Shown: piece by piece, positions 6,628-9,795 of the stretch | Layout of the letters: each line of letters opens with the position of its first letter | How positions within the stretch are numbered: the first letter of the stretch is position 1 | From: an uncultured Pseudomonadota bacterium | Lineage (GTDB): Bacteria > Pseudomonadota > Gammaproteobacteria > Burkholderiales > Nitrosomonadaceae | Assembly (NCBI GenBank): GCA_903957805.1 | Contig: CAJBQQ010000135.1 | Location: forward strand, 1 to 9,795 | Direction of reading: 5' to 3' | Length of the DNA: 9,795 nt | The notes under the pieces: generated by a model | Seen by the model: the letters and a program-made list of their open reading frames with translations, nothing else | Told to the model about the DNA's origin: nothing | The model's database searches: none | Made by a program: the position numbers and the translations under genes

Positions 6628-6934
6628 TAATTGCCATGCCAAGTAGTGCCACCAATGATCCGACTACATCCCATGTAGTAGGTCGAATCCCATCGACCGA
6701 CCATAGCCACAGAATTGCAACACCCACATATACGCCACCATATGCCGCATAAACACGGCCTGCCGCAGTCGGATGGAGAGACAGCAGCCATGCAAAGAGT
6801 GCTAATGAAAGGGCTGCTGGAATCAGTAGCCAAATGCTCTTGCCCTGCCTGAGCCAAAGGTAAGGGAGGTAACAGCCCACAATCTCAGCAATTGCGGTGA
6901 TGCCAAATAGAAAGAAGGTTTTAATGGCGTCCAA
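6602..6934 (-). CDS. ynfA: YnfA/UPF0060 family small membrane protein
   Basis: The 110-residue product has four predicted membrane helices, at about 5-29, 33-53, 61-81 and 86-107, and matches the YnfA (UPF0060) family along its whole length. Family landmarks are AEIVGCYLPYLWL, SIWLLIPAALSLALFAWLL, LHPTAAGRVYAAYGGVYVG and VDGIRPTTWDVVGS. YnfA is a small inner-membrane protein related to the drug/metabolite transporter superfamily. Some members have been linked to efflux of cationic compounds, but the substrate here is unknown. The start is a TTG, with GGGGA about 5 bases upstream. It lies three residues before the position of the E. coli start, and no ATG is available nearby. The gene is convergent with, and overlaps by 26 bases, the TPR gene. 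Confidence 0.9.
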   Translation of the reverse strand: MDAIKTFFLFGITAIAEIVGCYLPYLWLRQGKSIWLLIPAALSLALFAWLLSLHPTAAGRVYAAYGGVYVGVAILWLWSVDGIRPTTWDVVGSLVALLGMAIIILAPRGA

Positions 6935-7148
6935 GCCTATCCCCGCGATTGAATATATATGCAGCTATACCATAACATGGAAATTAGAGCGTAATGATCT
7001 CTGAGCTAAATTTGAGCCTAAACACCATTTTTTCCGTAGATATGAGCCAGATTAGTAGGCCATTACTAAACTATTCGTTTGAACGGCCGATATCATAATC
7101 ACAAGCTAGAGATTCTGTCTTGATGCGACTTAAGTAAATAAAGGTGAT

Positions 7149-7370
7149 ATGGGCATTCCGATGGAAGTGAAAGAATACGAGGCTACATCCGACATGATGA
7201 TGGACCAGTATGGCGAGGAGATCATGTGCGCGGGATGGAATCCGACAGTGGCCCTCATAAGTCAGCCGCAACTGCTCGAGCCAGTTGGGAGAGATGACGC
7301 TATGCCGGCTGATCTTGTGGCCGTAGATGTGGAGTTATTTCTGCGTCGGATGTACGCTTATCAAAATTGA
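7149..7370 (+). CDS. Small acidic protein of unknown function
   Basis: I do not recognise this 73-residue product. It is acidic (13 Asp/Glu against 4 Lys/Arg) and methionine-rich (8 Met, three in a row at 16-18), with one Cys (27) and one Trp (30) in the segment IMCAGWNPTVALI. The C-terminus, ADLVAVDVELFLRRMYAYQ, looks like an amphipathic helix. There is no signal peptide or membrane segment, so it should be cytosolic. Support for a real gene is AGGTGAT directly before the ATG, matching seven bases of the Shine-Dalgarno consensus, natural-looking codon use and lack of any competing frame. It stands alone: ynfA is divergent 214 bases away and msrB begins 154 bases downstream on the same strand. 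Function is not assigned. Confidence 0.65.
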   Translation: MGIPMEVKEYEATSDMMMDQYGEEIMCAGWNPTVALISQPQLLEPVGRDDAMPADLVAVDVELFLRRMYAYQN

Positions 7371-7379
7371 GGCTAGTCA

Positions 7380-7420
7380 GTCTGAAGTAGCATCGCTTTT
7401 ATGCCAGTGTAAAATCAGAC
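7380..7420 (+). repeat. Nested inverted repeat after the small acidic gene
   Basis: GTCTGA (7380-7385) pairs with TCAGAC (7415-7420). Directly inside, TTTTA (7397-7401) pairs with TAAAA (7410-7414) around an 8-base loop, leaving an 11-base bulge on the 5' side. It begins 10 bases after the stop of the small gene and may be its 3' end structure. There is no T run after it. Confidence 0.3.
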
Positions 7421-7439
7421 CGTTAGAGTGAATTTATGG

Positions 7440-7457
7440 GTCTTTAATATTAAAGAC
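7440..7457. promoter_or_regulatory. Perfect 18-base palindrome upstream of msrB
   Basis: GTCTTTAATATTAAAGAC reads the same on both strands, with its centre about 76 bases before the msrB ATG. A GGG/CCC pair flanks it, with three extra bases (AGG) on the right side. An uninterrupted palindrome of this length in an intergenic region suggests a binding site for a dimeric regulator. A hairpin is the other reading, but the gapless centre is poor for an RNA loop. Confidence 0.5.
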
Positions 7458-7524
7458 AGGCCCAACCTAGGAATGAGCTATCCTCGTTAATAATCTAATT
7501 TCTTACCTCGCGGACTTTTGCCAG

Positions 7525-8166
7525 ATGCATCTGATGAGATATATTAAACCAGTCAGAATCATTGGAATTGCCGTTGCTACATGGATGATTGCCTGCATCA
7601 GTACATCTGTTCATAGCTCTGGTCATGTGCCACAGTACAGTCCCGTGCCCACTCAACAGATCACCATCATGAAGAATTTCAAGAAGCCGGATACGGCAGA
7701 GTTGAAGAAGAAATTATCCCCAGAGCAGTTTGCGGTCACTCAGCAATGCAGTACCGAGCCGCCCTTTCGTAACGCCTATTGGAACAATCACAGACCAGGA
7801 CTTTATGTAGATGTGGTGTCGGGTGAGCCGCTGTTCAGTTCTTTGGACAAGTTTGATTCTGGTAGTGGTTGGCCGAGCTTCACGCAGCCATTAGTGGGTG
7901 CGGAGATTGTGGAGAAGCAGGACCGCGAGTACGGAATGGTTCGCACAGAAGTAAGATCAAGGCATGCGGATTCACATCTGGGGCATGTATTCAATGATGG
8001 CCCAGGGCCCACTCGGTTACGTTACTGCATCAATTCAGCATCTTTGAGCTTTGTGCCGCTGGAGGAGATGGCTGTACAGGGTTATGGAGCTTATCTCGCC
8101 CCCTTTGTAAAGGCAGGTCTGATCAAGTCGGGTGTTACCTCGAGTCCGATCAAGTCTAAGCCTTAA
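7525..8166 (+). CDS. msrB: Exported peptide-methionine (R)-S-oxide reductase, zinc-less MsrB
   Basis: MsrB reduces the R isomer of methionine sulfoxide in proteins. Residues about 55-180 form the SelR domain: LSPEQFAVTQQCSTEPPF (64-81), FDSGSGWPSFTQP (110-122), RSRHADSHLGHVFNDGPGP (144-162) and RYCINSASLSF (166-176). Cys168 is the catalytic cysteine. The four zinc cysteines of the E. coli type are absent: HCLICDAPLF there is YVDVVSGEPLF here, and RCGNCD is RSRHAD. Cys75, just before TEPPF, is the likely resolving cysteine, as in an MsrB class that uses this position. The N-terminus has a basic start and hydrophobic core (about 10-24) followed by MIAC, so the protein is exported and may be a lipoprotein with Cys24 modified. 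No strong ribosome site is seen; ATG at 7534 is an alternative. The gene stands alone, convergent with gltX 21 bases away. Confidence 0.93.
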   Translation: MHLMRYIKPVRIIGIAVATWMIACISTSVHSSGHVPQYSPVPTQQITIMKNFKKPDTAELKKKLSPEQFAVTQQCSTEPPFRNAYWNNHRPGLYVDVVSGEPLFSSLDKFDSGSGWPSFTQPLVGAEIVEKQDREYGMVRTEVRSRHADSHLGHVFNDGPGPTRLRYCINSASLSFVPLEEMAVQGYGAYLAPFVKAGLIKSGVTSSPIKSKP

Positions 8167-8187
8167 TTGCAAGCTCCAACAATTTCA

Positions 8188-9579
8188 TCAGTCAGGGAAA
8201 TCAGTCAGACGGTTGTTCATACGTTTGAGGGTCTCTTCTCTGCCGAGCAGTTCCAGCACCGCATCGATCGACGGGGTTTGAGCCTCACCTGTCACCATCA
8301 CCCGTAGCGGCATCGCAACCTTAGGCATTTTTAGTCCGTGCTTGGTGGCGGCAGCCTTGATTGAGTCATGGATGATCTGACGGTCCCACTCGGCCGACGT
8401 AAGTTGGCCCATTAAATCGATCATTGCGGGCCTTACCTCGCTGCTGAAGTGCAATGCCTTGAGTTCAGTAGAGGGTTCCAACGGGCGAAAGAAGTAGACG
8501 GCTGCATCGGCCAACTCTGCCACTGTATTGACCCGTTCCTTGAGAAGACCCACCACATTTAAAAGATCTGGTCCTGTCGCAGTATTACACTCATCTGTCT
8601 CAAGGAATGGTGTCACTAGTTCCGCTAGACGAGCATTATCTGCCGTTTTGAGATATTGCTGATTTAACCAGCTTAACTTCTCCGGATTGAATTTTGCGGG
8701 AGCACAGTTGATGGAAGCGAGATCAAACCACTCGATCATTTGCTCACTGCTAAAGATCTCCTCATCACCATGTGACCATCCGAGCCGTGCTAGATAATTC
8801 AATAGGGCTTCTGGAAGATAGCCATCCTCTAGGTACTGCATCACCGACACTGCACCATGTCTCTTGGATAAACGCTCGCCATCTGAGCCGAGTATCATCG
8901 GTACATGTGCATACTGTGGAAGGGCGCCCCCCAAGGCCTTGAGTATATTGATCTGACGGGGGGTGTTGTTAACATGATCATCGCCGCGGATTACGTGGCT
9001 GATATTCATATCGAGATCATCGATTATTACGCCGAAGTTATAGGTTGGCACTCCGTCAGCACGCAGTAGCACCAGATCGTCCAGCTCGCTGTTCGAGACG
9101 ACGATGCGTCCCTTGACTAGATCTTCGAATGCCACGTGCCCATCAGAGGGGTTCTTTAGTCGCACAACCGGCTTTACCCCAACTGGTGGAGTCTTCTTAG
9201 AGTCTCTCCAGCGCCCGTCATACCTAGGTTTTAGTCCAGCCGCGCGCTGCTGTTCACGCATCACATCCAGTTCTTCCTTACTGGCATAGCAGTGGTAAGC
9301 GTTTCCTGTCCGCAGCAACTGTTCCGCCAGTTCATGATAGCGTGCCAGTCGGTGCATCTGGTAGAAGGGGCCCTCATCGTAATCCAACCCGAGCCAGGCC
9401 ATGCCATCGAGGATTGCTTGGGTGGACTGGGCTGTAGAGCGCTCAAGGTCGGTATCTTCGATCCGCAGGATAAATTTACCACCGTGCCTGCGTGCGTAGG
9501 CCCATGAGAAAAGAGCAGTACGCGCCCCACCAATATGAAGGTAACCGGTAGGGCTGGGAGCAAAGCGAGTACGAATCAT
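8188..9579 (-). CDS. gltX: Glutamyl-tRNA synthetase
   Basis: This class I aminoacyl-tRNA synthetase attaches glutamate to tRNA-Glu in the cytosol. The 463-residue product is close to the family's usual length (E. coli 471). RFAPSPTGYLHIGGARTAL (5-23) contains the HIGH-type motif (15-18), GVPTYNF (176-182) is the conserved substrate-pocket segment, and RLSKRHG (236-242) is the KMSKS-type loop. The C-terminal anticodon-binding domain follows, with LNYLARLGWSHGDEEIF near its start. The zinc site of the E. coli enzyme is largely gone: Cys97 remains, but Ala99, Trp124 and Asp126 replace the other ligands. Other bacterial enzymes are known to work without it. The ATG has no strong Shine-Dalgarno sequence, but the start is fixed by the conserved N-terminus. 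The gene is divergent from tRNA-Val, with 141 bases between them. Confidence 0.97.
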   Translation of the reverse strand: MIRTRFAPSPTGYLHIGGARTALFSWAYARRHGGKFILRIEDTDLERSTAQSTQAILDGMAWLGLDYDEGPFYQMHRLARYHELAEQLLRTGNAYHCYASKEELDVMREQQRAAGLKPRYDGRWRDSKKTPPVGVKPVVRLKNPSDGHVAFEDLVKGRIVVSNSELDDLVLLRADGVPTYNFGVIIDDLDMNISHVIRGDDHVNNTPRQINILKALGGALPQYAHVPMILGSDGERLSKRHGAVSVMQYLEDGYLPEALLNYLARLGWSHGDEEIFSSEQMIEWFDLASINCAPAKFNPEKLSWLNQQYLKTADNARLAELVTPFLETDECNTATGPDLLNVVGLLKERVNTVAELADAAVYFFRPLEPSTELKALHFSSEVRPAMIDLMGQLTSAEWDRQIIHDSIKAAATKHGLKMPKVAMPLRVMVTGEAQTPSIDAVLELLGREETLKRMNNRLTDFPD

Positions 9580-9640
9580 GATGAGAATGCCAATTATGAA
9601 GGGTTGGAGGAGCCCGTTATTTTACGCGATCCAGGCCTGT

Positions 9641-9646
9641 AATATA
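9641..9646 (-). promoter_or_regulatory. Possible -10 element for gltX
   Basis: TATATT on the minus strand, 62 bases before the gltX start, differs from the consensus at one base. The sequence at the -35 distance (AATCTG, 17-base spacing) is poor, so this is a weak call. Confidence 0.25.
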
Positions 9647-9678
9647 GTCACATCGAAGTTTTTCAGATTCCCGGTGCG

Positions 9679-9708
9679 TTGACCGGGGGTGCGGGTCCAT
9701 GCTCTAAT
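9679..9708 (+). promoter_or_regulatory. Promoter of the tRNA-Val gene
   Basis: TTGACC (9679-9684) and TCTAAT (9703-9708) are each one base from consensus and are 18 bases apart. Right after the -10 box is TGCGCG, the G+C-rich discriminator typical of stable-RNA promoters under growth-rate and ppGpp control. Transcription would start near 9715, a few bases before the mature tRNA. Confidence 0.6.
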
Positions 9709-9720
9709 TGCGCGTTGTTT

Positions 9721-9795
9721 GGGCGGTTAACTCAGCGGTAGAGTGCCACCTTCACACGGTGGAAGCCACTGGTTCGATCCCAGTACCGCCCACCA
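9721..9795 (+). tRNA. tRNA-Val (anticodon CAC)
   Basis: A complete 75-base cloverleaf is present. The acceptor stem is GGGCGGT with ACCGCCC (9721-9727, 9785-9791), and the D stem is ACTC with GAGT. The anticodon stem is CCACC with GGTGG around TTCACAC, and the T stem is ACTGG with CCAGT around TTCGATC. All four stems pair fully. The anticodon CAC (9753-9755) reads GUG, valine. The discriminator base is A and the CCA end is encoded at 9793-9795, the last bases of the window, so further tRNA genes may follow outside it. Confidence 0.95.

Noticed and set aside
6537..6857. 106-codon minus-strand frame overlapping the ynfA-type gene
   Set aside because: Its product is Cys/Gly/Trp-rich without domain character, while the alternative frame matches YnfA along its whole length.
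8167..8187. Terminator between msrB and gltX
   Set aside because: The 21-base gap has no stem-loop or T run that I can find.

Overview
The window looks like chromosomal DNA of a gammaproteobacterium, or less likely a betaproteobacterium. The main evidence is an EarP rhamnosyltransferase gene beside an elongation factor P gene that carries arginine at position 32, a pairing known from a subset of beta- and gammaproteobacteria. The chorismate synthase, YnfA and glutamyl-tRNA synthetase are also close to Escherichia coli forms as I recall them. Base composition is near 50% G+C by eye and looks even throughout. I see no insertion sequence, integrase, phage gene or CRISPR array. The genus cannot be named from the sequence alone.

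Left part (1-3459, + strand): the 3' end of an M17 leucyl aminopeptidase, then aroC, earP and efp, with gaps of 18, 27 and 99 bases. The first three genes are probably co-transcribed. efp may also have its own promoter around the earP stop codon. EarP should rhamnosylate Arg32 of the EF-P made next door, which lets EF-P rescue ribosomes stalled on proline runs. A hairpin fills the short gap before the next, convergent genes.

Middle part (3500-6934): a minus-strand pair encodes an exported Sel1-repeat protein followed by an exported single-domain rhodanese. Divergent from it, across a 377-base gap, is an exported protein with 13 tetratricopeptide repeats at an exact 102-base period. The 3' end of that gene overlaps the 3' end of a convergent ynfA-type membrane protein gene by 26 bases.

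Right part (7149-9795): a 73-residue acidic orphan protein, an intergenic region with a perfect 18-base palindrome, an exported zinc-less methionine sulfoxide reductase B, then gltX on the minus strand. gltX is divergent from a complete tRNA-Val(CAC) gene that ends exactly at the window edge and has a good stable-RNA promoter.

Most of the window is housekeeping. The parts least explained by known biology are the cluster of exported repeat proteins with the rhodanese, the orphan small protein, and the palindrome upstream of msrB. I did not find a clear new multi-gene system and do not claim one.
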